Part shown: positions 17,001 to 23,866 of the stretch, one piece after another | Layout: the number at the start of each line of letters is the position of its first letter | Numbering within the stretch: position 1 is the stretch's first letter | DNA from: a bacterium | Lineage (GTDB): Bacteria > Bacteroidota > Bacteroidia > Bacteroidales > Bacteroidaceae | Direction of reading: 5' to 3' | DNA length: 45,920 nucleotides | Assembly (NCBI GenBank): GCA_004559785.1 | Contig: SFXD01000004.1 | Location: 1-45,920 of the forward strand | Notes under the pieces: model-generated | The model's database searches: none | What the model was told of the DNA's origin: nothing | What the model saw: only the letters and a program-made list of their open reading frames with translations | Position numbers and translations under genes: made by a program

Positions 17001-17812
17001 CTCTTGCCATCCCCGGCCTCGGTCCAGTAGTCGCGGTTGTAGGCGTTGAGGTGTCCCTCGTAGAAGCCGAACTTGGGCAGCAGCACGGGGTTGCCCGTGA
17101 GTTGGTAGAAGTCGTTCAGCAGTGCCACCGCCCCGTCGTCTATCATGAAGAACACGTCGAGGTAGTCGGTGTCGTGCGAGAGGACGGTCTCGCCCTCCTT
17201 GGCCTTCCCGAAGTCGTAGCGTCCGGGTGCGAAGGTATGCCACATCAGTCCGTATCCGGCCGTGCTCCAGAAGAAAGGCGTAGGGCTTGCCACACCCCCG
17301 TCCACCCAGTTGTTGGTATTCACTATGGCTATCTCCTCGCCCCTGTGGCTGAAGCGTCCGTTCTGTACGCCTCCCCCGTAGAAGTAGTCTCCGGGAGCCT
17401 GCGCCAGGGTCAGCGTCGTCGACTGCCTGCCGAAGTCGACTGGAAGCACCTGCCTCATTACCATCCTGCCGTCCCGCCACACGGTAATCCGTCCGTCGTT
17501 GCCGTCCGCCAGCACCTTGACCCTGTCCGTGCAGATAGTGTCGCCGCACAGGTGCAGGTTGCCGACGTGCCTTCTGGGGCAGTCCGCCAGGATTTGCGCC
17601 TCGGGGTTCGACATGGGGTTGCGTACGGGGCCGTCCTTAGGGTCGCAGAACAGGCGGAAGACATTGTCCCCGTAGAAGTCGATGTAGGCATGCATGCCAT
17701 CCTGCAAGGTCAGCATCACCGTAGTGGGGTTGATAATTGACGTGTTTCCTGCCAAGGCTGCCGACGTAGCCAGCAGGGCAGAGATGAGTAAGTAGCTGGA
17801 TTTCCGAATCAT
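14075..17812 (-). CDS. Secreted GH31 glycosidase with Fn3, CBM32-like, dockerin and cohesin modules
   Basis: The ATG at 17812 (MIRKSSYLLI) gives a signal peptide of about 22 residues and a 1245-residue protein; upstream in-frame ATGs lie beyond the promoter and are rejected. Order: N-terminal beta domain; GH31 barrel (about 200-560) with candidate nucleophile Asp397 in KTDVAWVG and acid/base Asp449 in TGDQTGGEW; GH31 C-terminal beta domains (about 600-790); Fn3 (about 824-904); F5/8-type CBM32-like domain (about 907-1037); type I dockerin (about 1049-1108, GDINLDGKLDENDL and GDINGNGLIDVQDI); cohesin-like domain to the end. The substrate is an alpha-glycoside; the 52-residue spacing of the Asp pair and the CBM32 hint at an alpha-N-acetylgalactosaminidase-like GH31 rather than an ordinary glucosidase. 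The family assignment is firm, the substrate is not. Confidence 0.9.
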   Translation of the reverse strand: MIRKSSYLLISALLATSAALAGNTSIINPTTVMLTLQDGMHAYIDFYGDNVFRLFCDPKDGPVRNPMSNPEAQILADCPRRHVGNLHLCGDTICTDRVKVLADGNDGRITVWRDGRMVMRQVLPVDFGRQSTTLTLAQAPGDYFYGGGVQNGRFSHRGEEIAIVNTNNWVDGGVASPTPFFWSTAGYGLMWHTFAPGRYDFGKAKEGETVLSHDTDYLDVFFMIDDGAVALLNDFYQLTGNPVLLPKFGFYEGHLNAYNRDYWTEAGDGKRGFMTYEDGKQYNESQKYNGGTRESLNGEHGNYQFSARAAIDRYLDNDMPLGWFLPNDGYGAGYGQTGTLEGNVQNLREFGEYARQKGVEIGLWTQSDLHPKEGVEALLQRDIVKEVRDAGVRVLKTDVAWVGAGYSFGLNGVADVAGIMPYYGGGARPFIISLDGWAGTQRYAGIWTGDQTGGEWEYIRFHIPTYIGSGLSGQPNISSDMDGIFGGRNIPVNVRDFQWKTFTPMQLNMDGWGSNPKYPQALGEPATSINRNYLKLKSALMPYTYTIAREAVDGKPMIRAMFLEEEGRDGFLLGKSTRYQFMYGPSLLVAPVYKDTEMQDGGDDIRNGIYLPRGLWMDVFDAKVYEGGRIINDFQAPLWKIPVFAKAGAIIPMTEAHLTPGQCRGDLIKLFVVPGKDNAFNLYDDDGTTDAYLRGEYATNLIETRSDGKSRLCVDIHPTKGWFRGLENSKEVVVCIPVHGGDCRLKAKVGGRKATARLDIAEETSPFAEYLKDNPCGIDVPKVRIARISIEGKVDLSRQGVSIEVDGIFTDTANPDLAKGGSLQAPAASVDSIGAYSLTTRWNAVDNADYYEILFEDKVYSTIRNLRHTIEELSPETGYDIKVRSVNRDGASPWTALSATTTADPLRNAVRDVTAETSCPSQGGQGIKHLFDFDEGSTWHTKWGEKAVPFQITINLGSVNVLDRMLYLPRPDAGNGTITKGTYAYSMDGEDWTDCGDFLWDRNGKAKELAFTGQPTAQYVRLDVTEAVGDFGSGQQIYVFRQDGSEWYIPGDINLDGKLDENDLTSYLNYTGLRHGDGDFEGYVSKGDINGNGLIDVQDIATVATRLEGGVRLSDYVPASGQVTVRADKASCKAGDTVTLTIRGKDLKGINGISLCIPYDPTTLEYTGNTAATPAKEMYNMTRDRLHTNGQKALYPTLVNIGNGNVLDGDCELMQLTFKAVRDADIKVNATDGILVDKRNRAVTF

Positions 17813-17844
17813 GATACTTGTATAGATTAGTTGGTTTCTGAGTG

Positions 17845-17852
17845 CAAAGGTA
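17845..17852 (-). promoter_or_regulatory. -7 element of the GH31 gene
   Basis: TACCTTTG on the minus strand, followed by GCACTC, lies 33 bp before the chosen ATG (17812). An A/T run precedes it but no clear -33 TTTG is placed correctly. It supports the start choice because longer frames would begin upstream of the promoter. Confidence 0.65.
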
Positions 17853-18031
17853 CGACAAAAAAACGAGAAAGGCGTAGGAATGACGATAAAAACGAATCCG
17901 CCTGCATCATCCTTCCCGTGCCAAGGCTGCCGTGCAGACGTGTGGGCTGTACGGGAAATGTAAGGATTGTTTACCAAGCAATGCCTGGCATCCAACCCTC
18001 CGCATGTAGCCGCCACGCGAGCCGTGGATTA

Positions 18032-18096
18032 TTCCCTCCCGAGGAAAAATTTTTTTCCTCCCGAGAGAGAAATTCTTTCCTCCCGAGGGAAAACGG
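18032..18096. repeat. Tandem array, 3 units, 22-bp period (CTCCCGAG core)
   Basis: CTCCCGAG starts at 18036, 18058 and 18080, exactly 22 bp apart. Each unit is an imperfect dyad of the form TTCC...GGAA or TTTCC...GGAAA with A/T-rich connectors. It lies in the roughly 500-bp spacer between the divergent GH31 and coiled-coil genes. Apart from the two promoters the spacer holds nothing else I recognise. Confidence 0.85.
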
Positions 18097-18347
18097 AGCC
18101 CCTCGTGCGCCGGACGGCGGACAGACGTGGGATGTAAACATTTTTTTTGTATGCAGGTGCGCCTTGCATGCATGTCGTCATGTGGTGACGGCGGACATGT
18201 GCGTAATTACCTACGGGTGAGGCTCAAACCGACATGGGTGGCGAATTACGTGGGAGGAGGGATGCCGGAGGCTGCCAATTGGTGCGATATGTGTCCCGTT
18301 CGCCAAAAATGTGGGGCGCAAAGTGCAGGTATTAGAAAAAGAATGTG

Positions 18348-18355
18348 TACCTTTG
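18348..18355 (+). promoter_or_regulatory. -7 element of the coiled-coil gene
   Basis: TACCTTTG followed by TACAC, 19 bp before the ATG at 18374. The leader would be very short, which also leaves the ATGs at 18383 and 18395 open as true starts. Confidence 0.65.
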
Positions 18356-18373
18356 TACACAAATTCAGAGCGT

Positions 18374-19270
18374 ATGGATATTATGAATGGAGAAATGAAC
18401 AAGAAACTGATAGCTGCAATCAGTGCTGCTGCCGTGGTAGTGGTGGCTATAATCGGCTTCCTGATCTTTACCATGCACAGACAGAAAGTGGAAAGCGAGA
18501 AGATGCTCGAGCTTGCCGAGATGGACAAGATGGAGATGGAGAACGAGTACGAGCAGTTTGCCATGCAGTACAACGAGATGAAGATGCAGATAAACAACGA
18601 CTCGCTGGTGGCACAGCTGGAGCAGGAGCAGAAGAGGACGGAGGAACTGCTGGAGGAGCTAAGGAGGGTGAAGAGCAGCGACGCTGCGGAAATCATGAGG
18701 CTGAAGAAGGAACTGGCTACGCTGAGAGCCGTGCTGAGGAGCTATGTCCTGCAGATAGACTCGCTGAACAGGATGAACGAGCAGCTGGAGAGGGAGAACA
18801 GCAACCTCAAGACGCAGAACATGCAGGCACAGCAACACATCAGCAACCTTAGCAGCGAGAATGAGTCGCTCTCGAGCAAGGTGGAGATTGCCAGCCAGCT
18901 GGACGCGACGGGCATCTTCGCCGAGGGACGCAACAAGAGAGGCAAGGCCGCCAGGAAGATAAAGGATGTCAGGAAATTCGTGATAGGCTTCAACATCTCG
19001 CGCAACGTCACCACAAGCACCGGCGTAAGGAGTCTGTACATACGCATCATGACGCCCACGGCCGAGGTGCTGACCAAGGGAGGCACCTTCGAGTACGAGA
19101 ACCGCAACATAGAGTACAGCATACGCAAGGACATAGAGTACACGGGCGAGGAACAGAGCGTACAGGTATACTGGGACGTGGCGGAGACCCTGAGCGCGGG
19201 AACGTATAGGGTGGACATCTTCGCGGACGGACACAACATCGGTAGCACTACCTTCAACTTCGAGAAATAA
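18374..19270 (+). CDS. Membrane-anchored coiled-coil protein, conserved hypothetical
   Basis: A 298-residue protein. One transmembrane helix near the N-terminus (LIAAISAAAVVVVAIIGFLIF) is followed by a coiled coil from about residue 35 to 190, rich in Glu, Lys, Gln and Leu heptads. A compact C-terminal beta-rich domain of about 100 residues ends in TYRVDIFADGHNIGSTTFNF. The C-terminal domain would lie outside the cytoplasmic membrane if the N-terminus is inside. The start at 18374 (MDIMNGEMNKK) is the first ATG after the -7 element; MNKKLIAA at 18395 would be the shortest start. The stop overlaps the trmB start by one base (TAATG), suggesting coupling. I do not recognise a function; a periplasm-spanning structural or adaptor role is only a guess from architecture. 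Confidence 0.75.
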   Translation: MDIMNGEMNKKLIAAISAAAVVVVAIIGFLIFTMHRQKVESEKMLELAEMDKMEMENEYEQFAMQYNEMKMQINNDSLVAQLEQEQKRTEELLEELRRVKSSDAAEIMRLKKELATLRAVLRSYVLQIDSLNRMNEQLERENSNLKTQNMQAQQHISNLSSENESLSSKVEIASQLDATGIFAEGRNKRGKAARKIKDVRKFVIGFNISRNVTTSTGVRSLYIRIMTPTAEVLTKGGTFEYENRNIEYSIRKDIEYTGEEQSVQVYWDVAETLSAGTYRVDIFADGHNIGSTTFNFEK

Positions 19271-20052
19271 TGGGAAGGGGCAAACTGGCAAAGTTCGCGG
19301 ACATGGCCGACAACCCGCTCGTGGTGGAGTACCCCATGGCCGCCTTGATGCAGGAGGACTTCCCCCTGCGCGGCAGGTGGAGGGAGGACTTCTTCCACAA
19401 CCCAAACCCCATAGTGCTGGAACTGGGATGCGGACGGGGGGAATATACCGTGGGACTCGCACGCAAGTGGAAGGACAAGAACTACGTAGGTGTCGACATC
19501 AAGGGAGCAAGGATGTGGACCGGGGCGCAGGATGCCCTGAAGGAAGGCATGGGCAACGTGGCGTTCCTGAGGACCAACATAGAGTTCATCCACCGCTTCT
19601 TCGACCGTGGTGAGGTGAGCGAGATATGGCTGACATTCTCCGACCCCCAGATGAAGAAGGTGACCAAGAGGCTGACAAGCACTTACTTCCTCGAAAGGTA
19701 CAGGCAGTTCATGCCGGACGGCGGGACGGTCCACCTCAAGACGGACTCCAACTTCCTCTTCTCGTACACCGAGGAGATGCTCAGGGCAAACGGCATTGTG
19801 CCCGACGTCTCAACGCGCAACCTGTACGGTACTGAGGACAGGGCGGAGGACTGCATGGCACAGCTATCTGATGCCGCGGCGATACAGACTTACTACGAGC
19901 AGATGTGGATGGAGAGGGGAATACCCATCAAGTACATGCGCTTCGGCCTGCCACAGCAGGGACGGCTCGTGGAACCTGACGTGGAGATCCCGCTCGACGA
20001 GTACCGCAGCTACGGAAGGCACAAACGCTCGGGACTCGATGTAGGCAAGTGA
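19270..20052 (+). CDS. trmB: tRNA (guanine-46-N7)-methyltransferase
   Basis: Uses SAM to methylate G46 in the tRNA variable loop. The 260 residues show the SAM-binding motif ELGCGRGEYTVGLA followed by YVGVDIKGARMW, then EIWLTFSDPQMKKVTKRLTS (the TrmB active-site region, usually with PDPW) and GTVHLKTDSNFLF. The C-terminal 40 residues, with KYMRFGLPQQGRLVEPD, are an extension common in Bacteroidetes TrmB. The start overlaps the preceding stop by one base, so it is expressed with the coiled-coil gene. The next gene begins 60 bp downstream. Confidence 0.93.
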   Translation: MGRGKLAKFADMADNPLVVEYPMAALMQEDFPLRGRWREDFFHNPNPIVLELGCGRGEYTVGLARKWKDKNYVGVDIKGARMWTGAQDALKEGMGNVAFLRTNIEFIHRFFDRGEVSEIWLTFSDPQMKKVTKRLTSTYFLERYRQFMPDGGTVHLKTDSNFLFSYTEEMLRANGIVPDVSTRNLYGTEDRAEDCMAQLSDAAAIQTYYEQMWMERGIPIKYMRFGLPQQGRLVEPDVEIPLDEYRSYGRHKRSGLDVGK

Positions 20053-20112
20053 ACCAGACACGGAAGATAGCACCCGGACATGGGTGTCATATACATTATA
20101 TATAATACATAT

Positions 20113-21210
20113 ATGGAAATATACCCAAAACTCATACAGGACGCACTGGCTACGGTGCGATACCCAGGGACGGGGAAGAACGTCCTGGAAATGAAGATGC
20201 TGGAGGACGACATGCGCATCAGCGGACTCCACGTCAGTTTCAGCCTCATATTCGACAAGCCTACCGACCCTTTCATGAAGTCCGTGGTGAAGGCGTGCGA
20301 GGCTGCCATCCATGCCTACGTGTCAAAGGACGTAGAGGTGGAGATAGCCACCAAGAGCCTGCAGGCACCCAGACCCGACCTGCCCGACCTGCTGCCTGGC
20401 GTGAAGAACATCATCGCCGTCAGCAGCGGAAAGGGAGGAGTTGGCAAGAGCACCGTCGCTACCAACCTGGCGGTGGCCCTGGTAAGGCTCGGATTCAAGG
20501 TGGGACTGCTGGACTGCGACATCTCAGGCCCAAGCGTACCCAAGATGCTGCAGATGGAGCAGGCAAGGCCGTATAGCGAGCACATAGACGGCAGGGACCT
20601 CATCGTGCCCGTGGAGCGATATGGCGTGAAGATGCTGAGCATAGGCTTCTTCGTCGACCCCGACCAGCCTACGCTGTGGAGGGGAGGCATGGCATGCAAC
20701 GCCTTGAAGCAACTGATAGGGGATGCACATTGGGGAGACCTGGACTACTTCATCCTCGACACGCCGCCGGGCACGAGCGACATACACCTCACGCTGGTGC
20801 AGACGCTGCCCATAACGGGTGCCGTCATCGTCAGCACCCCGCAGCAGGTGGCTCTCGCCGACGTGCGCAAGGGTATCAACATGTACCAGAACGAGAAGGT
20901 GGACGTACCGGTACTGGGACTCGTGGAAAACATGGCTTGGTTCACTCCTGCCGCACACCCCGACGAGAGGTACTACCTCTTCGGACAGGAGGGGGTGAAG
21001 GAACTGGCAGAGCAACTGAAACTGCCACTGCTGGGGCAGATACCGCTGGTGCAGGGCATCTGCCATGCGGGCGACAGCGGAATACCGGCCGCACTGGAGC
21101 CACAGAGCCCAACGGGAAAGGCGTTCATGCAGCTGGCCTCGAAGGTGGTGACGCAGGTGGACCTGCGCAACGAGAGCAAGGCCCCGACACGAATAGTGGC
21201 AACCCATTGA
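20113..21210 (+). CDS. Mrp/ApbC-type iron-sulfur carrier ATPase
   Basis: A P-loop ATPase of the Mrp/NBP35 family, expected to carry and transfer Fe-S clusters. The ATG at 20113 (MEIYPKLIQDAL) is preferred to the in-frame ATG at 20080 because it begins at the start of the N-terminal MIP18/DUF59 domain (about residues 1-90). The ATPase domain has the deviant Walker A SSGKGGVGKST near residue 105, then DCDISGPSVP and DYFILDTPPGTSD. The C-terminal region reads VENMAWFTPAAHPDERYYLFG, where classical Mrp proteins have a CxxC pair; no CxxC is present in this protein. A terminator hairpin is formed by its last codons. The upstream spacer is A/T-rich without a clear promoter. Confidence 0.92.
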   Translation: MEIYPKLIQDALATVRYPGTGKNVLEMKMLEDDMRISGLHVSFSLIFDKPTDPFMKSVVKACEAAIHAYVSKDVEVEIATKSLQAPRPDLPDLLPGVKNIIAVSSGKGGVGKSTVATNLAVALVRLGFKVGLLDCDISGPSVPKMLQMEQARPYSEHIDGRDLIVPVERYGVKMLSIGFFVDPDQPTLWRGGMACNALKQLIGDAHWGDLDYFILDTPPGTSDIHLTLVQTLPITGAVIVSTPQQVALADVRKGINMYQNEKVDVPVLGLVENMAWFTPAAHPDERYYLFGQEGVKELAEQLKLPLLGQIPLVQGICHAGDSGIPAALEPQSPTGKAFMQLASKVVTQVDLRNESKAPTRIVATH

Positions 21211-21228
21211 GGGTTGCCACTTTCTCTT
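21195..21228 (+). terminator. Intrinsic terminator straddling the mrp stop codon
   Basis: An 11-bp perfect stem (AGTGGCAACCC with GGGTTGCCACT) with a 5-nt loop ATTGA, followed by TTTCTCTT. The mrp stop TGA (21208-21210) lies in the loop, so the last codons form the ascending arm. Confidence 0.85.
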
Positions 21229-21238
21229 ACGTCGATAT

Positions 21239-21253
21239 GGGACTCTCCGTCCC
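21239..21253. terminator. Second small hairpin between convergent mrp and ilvE
   Basis: GGGAC/GTCCC, 5-bp stem with loop TCTCC, followed on the plus strand by a T-rich stretch (TTCGCCTCTTTT). It may back up the mrp terminator or end the ilvE transcript on the other strand, whose stop lies 11 bp away. Confidence 0.5.
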
Positions 21254-21263
21254 TTCGCCTCTT

Positions 21264-22286
21264 TTATTCTATCACGACTCTCGTCCATCCGTGGTCGTCC
21301 GGCTCTATGCCGTACTGGATGTTGCGCAGCTTGTTGTATAGCTTGGTGCTGATGGGGCCTGGCTTGCCGTCCTTACTGATGACGTAGCTCTTCTTGTTCT
21401 CAAGGTCGTCGATGCGCTCTATCGGGCTGATGACGGCAGCCGTGCCACAGGCTCCGGCCTCCTCGAATGTCTCCAGCTCCTCCTCGGGAATCTGCCTGCG
21501 CTCCACCTTCATGCCAAGGTCCAAGGCCAGTTGCATGAGGCTCTTGTTGGTGATGCTCGGCAGGATGCTGGTACTCTTGGGCGTGACGTACGTATTCTCC
21601 TTTATGCCGAAGAAATTGGCGGCACCGCACTCGTCGATGTACTTCTTCTCCTTTGCGTCGAGGTAGAACTCGCAACTGTAGCCCAGGTCGTGAGCCATCT
21701 TGTTGGCACGAAGGCTGGCAGCGTAATTGCCACCCACCTTGTAGATACCCGTGCCAAGGGGCGCGCTGCGGTCGTACTCGCGGATGATGACATACGGATT
21801 GGTGGCAAAGCCTCCCTTGAAGTACGGGCCCACCGGAGTTACGAAGATGACGAACAGGTATTCCTCGGCGGGATGTACGCCCACCTGTGCGCTGGTGCCT
21901 ATCAGCAGGGGACGGATGTACAGGGTGGCTCCGCTCTCGTAGGGCGGGATGTACTTCTCGTTGAGCCTCACTACCTTCTCCACCATCTCGATGAACTTGT
22001 CAGTCGGCAGTTCGGGCATCAGTATCCCACGGCAGGTGCTCTGCAGGCGGGCTGCATTCTCGTCCGCGCGGAATACCCTTACCTTGCCGTCGGGACAGCG
22101 GTATGCCTTGAGTCCCTCGAATGCCTCCTGGCCGTAGTGCAGGCAGGTGGCTGCCATGTGCAGGGGTATGGTCTCCTCGCTGCATGTCTCTATCTCTCCC
22201 CATGCGCCGTTGCGATAGTAGCAACGTACGTTGTAGTCTGTCTTCATGTAGCCGAATGACAGATTGCTCCAATCTATTTCGCTCAT
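21264..22286 (-). CDS. ilvE: Branched-chain amino acid aminotransferase
   Basis: PLP-dependent fold-type IV enzyme that interconverts Leu, Ile and Val with their 2-oxo acids using glutamate. The ATG at 22286 (MSEIDWSNLSFGYM) is chosen; the longer frame would run into the promoter region. The 340 residues show LHYGQEAFEGLKAYR, RPLLIGTSAQVGVHPAEEYLF, the PLP-lysine region YKVGGNYAASLRAN, YIDECGAANFF and PSITNKSLMQLALD. Length matches the ilvE type II family (about 340). It stands last on this strand, converging on mrp. Confidence 0.94.
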   Translation of the reverse strand: MSEIDWSNLSFGYMKTDYNVRCYYRNGAWGEIETCSEETIPLHMAATCLHYGQEAFEGLKAYRCPDGKVRVFRADENAARLQSTCRGILMPELPTDKFIEMVEKVVRLNEKYIPPYESGATLYIRPLLIGTSAQVGVHPAEEYLFVIFVTPVGPYFKGGFATNPYVIIREYDRSAPLGTGIYKVGGNYAASLRANKMAHDLGYSCEFYLDAKEKKYIDECGAANFFGIKENTYVTPKSTSILPSITNKSLMQLALDLGMKVERRQIPEEELETFEEAGACGTAAVISPIERIDDLENKKSYVISKDGKPGPISTKLYNKLRNIQYGIEPDDHGWTRVVIE

Positions 22287-22356
22287 ATTGCTGTTTATTT
22301 TATGTTCCTTGCCAACGTGCCGGCGGCTTTCTTGCGGAGGCACGCCAAACACAATG

Positions 22357-22364
22357 CAAAATTA
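22357..22364 (-). promoter_or_regulatory. -7 element of ilvE
   Basis: TAATTTTG on the minus strand, followed by CATTG, 71 bp before the ATG. No good -33 TTTG is seen. It indicates that ilvE has its own promoter rather than only read-through from the upstream operon. Confidence 0.6.
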
Positions 22365-22439
22365 CGATTTTTTCCCATGACTTGTTCCATTATGCCGCTA
22401 CTTTTTGTGGTTTATGGCATAAAACGGCTTCCCGTATGC

Positions 22440-22492
22440 CAGTTGGGTGGGATATTCTCCCTCCCGGGCATAATATGCCAGGATGCCAACTG
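22440..22492 (-). terminator. Possible terminator hairpin downstream of the AmpG-like gene
   Basis: CAGTTGG (22440-22446) pairs with CCAACTG (22486-22492). Inside lies a 13-bp palindrome GGCATAATATGCC (22467-22479). The position is right for the end of the minus-strand operon, 63 bp past its last stop, but there is no strong T-tract. Confidence 0.4.
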
Positions 22493-22554
22493 CCGTTGTA
22501 CTTGGGCAGTAGCCCTTTCGGAGTGCGGAAGGAATGGGAGCCCTGTCCAACGGG

Positions 22555-23838
22555 TCACTGCCCGGAACCTCCCGGGTCGCGAGGCAGGCTGACCAAGGCA
22601 CTGACGATGAAGGTAACGGTGCAGCAGGCTACCACTATGACGAAGAACCACAGGAATCCGAACATGTCGGCAAGCTTCCCGGCGAACATGCCAGGGAGCA
22701 TCATGCCCAAGGCCTGTACGGCGGTACAGATGCTGAATACGGACGTGCTCTTCTCCCCCTTGGAGAAATATACCAGGAAGAGGCTGTATGCCGTGAACCC
22801 AAGTCCGTAACCGAATTGCTCGAGGGCAACGCAGCTGTTGACGACAAGTAGGTTGGTAGGCTGGGCAAGGGCGAGGTAGACGTATACGAGGTCGGGGACG
22901 GATATGGCGGCTATCATGGGCCACCACCATCTCCTGAGCCCGTTGCGGCTGACGAGGTAGCCTCCCAGCAATCCGCCAGCCAGCAGTCCGATGACACCGA
23001 TGGTGCCGTAGGTGTACCCGACGGTGAGCGTAGTCAGTCCGAGTCCGCCTTCCTCCACGGTACGCAGCATGAAAGGCTGTGCCATCTTTGCCAGTTGGGC
23101 CTCGGGAAAGCGGAATAGCAGCATGAACAGGAACGCAGGCCAGAAATGTGGCTTGCCCACGAATGCCCTCACGCTGTCGGAGAAAGCCTTCAGGATCATG
23201 AAACGCCCATGCCCGCCTGCGTCATGCTCCACCCTTGGCAAGGCGAACCTGTGCCAGCCGGCCAGCAGCAGCATGATGGCGGCCAGCAGCAACAGCGTTA
23301 TTATCCATGCCATGGAAATGCCGTACAGGGACTGCAGCTTGCCTGCCAGGACGACGATGCCTCCCTGGCAGAATATGCTGCCAATGCGGTAGAAGGTGCT
23401 GCGCACGCCTACGAAGAGGGCCTGCTGGTTCTGGTCCAGGCCCAGGATGTAGAACCCGTCGGCGGCGATGTCGTGGGTGGCGCTGCTGAACGCCATGAGC
23501 CAGAAGAAAGCAAGGCTGAATTGCAGCCAGCGGCTGGTGCCGAGGGTGAGGGCTACCCCTGCCAGTGCCCCTCCCACGAGTATCTGCATGCACACTATCC
23601 ACCACACCTTGGTGCGCAGTGCGTCGACGATGGGGCTCCACATGGGCTTAACCACCCATGGCAGGTAGAGCCAGCTGGTGTAAAGGGCAACCTCGGTGTT
23701 GCTCAGCCCAAGGTTGGTGTACAGTATCACCGAGAGTGTCATGACCGCCATGTATGGTACGGCCTCGGCGAAATACAGCGACGGCACCCATCCCCATGGA
23801 TTGACCCCGCTGCAGGAACGTTTCCTGATGTGTTTCAT
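22555..23838 (-). CDS. MFS transporter, AmpG-like (PAT family)
   Basis: A 427-residue polytopic protein with about 12 membrane segments. The N-terminus NPWGWVPSLYFAEAVPYMAVMTLSVILY and the following LYLPWVVKPMWSPIVDALRTKVWW match AmpG-type permeases, which import muropeptides or anhydro-sugars for peptidoglycan recycling. FSSATHDIAADGFYI is the family's conserved Asp-containing stretch. The ATG at 23838 is chosen because the longer frame begins with TTG. It lies 28 bp after the DUF5103 gene on the same strand. Substrate is inferred from family only; other PAT-family permeases carry acetyl-CoA or siderophores. Confidence 0.82.
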   Translation of the reverse strand: MKHIRKRSCSGVNPWGWVPSLYFAEAVPYMAVMTLSVILYTNLGLSNTEVALYTSWLYLPWVVKPMWSPIVDALRTKVWWIVCMQILVGGALAGVALTLGTSRWLQFSLAFFWLMAFSSATHDIAADGFYILGLDQNQQALFVGVRSTFYRIGSIFCQGGIVVLAGKLQSLYGISMAWIITLLLLAAIMLLLAGWHRFALPRVEHDAGGHGRFMILKAFSDSVRAFVGKPHFWPAFLFMLLFRFPEAQLAKMAQPFMLRTVEEGGLGLTTLTVGYTYGTIGVIGLLAGGLLGGYLVSRNGLRRWWWPMIAAISVPDLVYVYLALAQPTNLLVVNSCVALEQFGYGLGFTAYSLFLVYFSKGEKSTSVFSICTAVQALGMMLPGMFAGKLADMFGFLWFFVIVVACCTVTFIVSALVSLPRDPGGSGQ

Positions 23839-23866
23839 AGTTGGCAAATGTTGGATGTGTATAGTG

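Noticed and set aside
14759..17740. Several plus-strand frames of 240-275 codons opposite GH31
   Set aside because: They are antisense to recognisable GH31, Fn3 and CBM domains, with no signal peptide or promoter.
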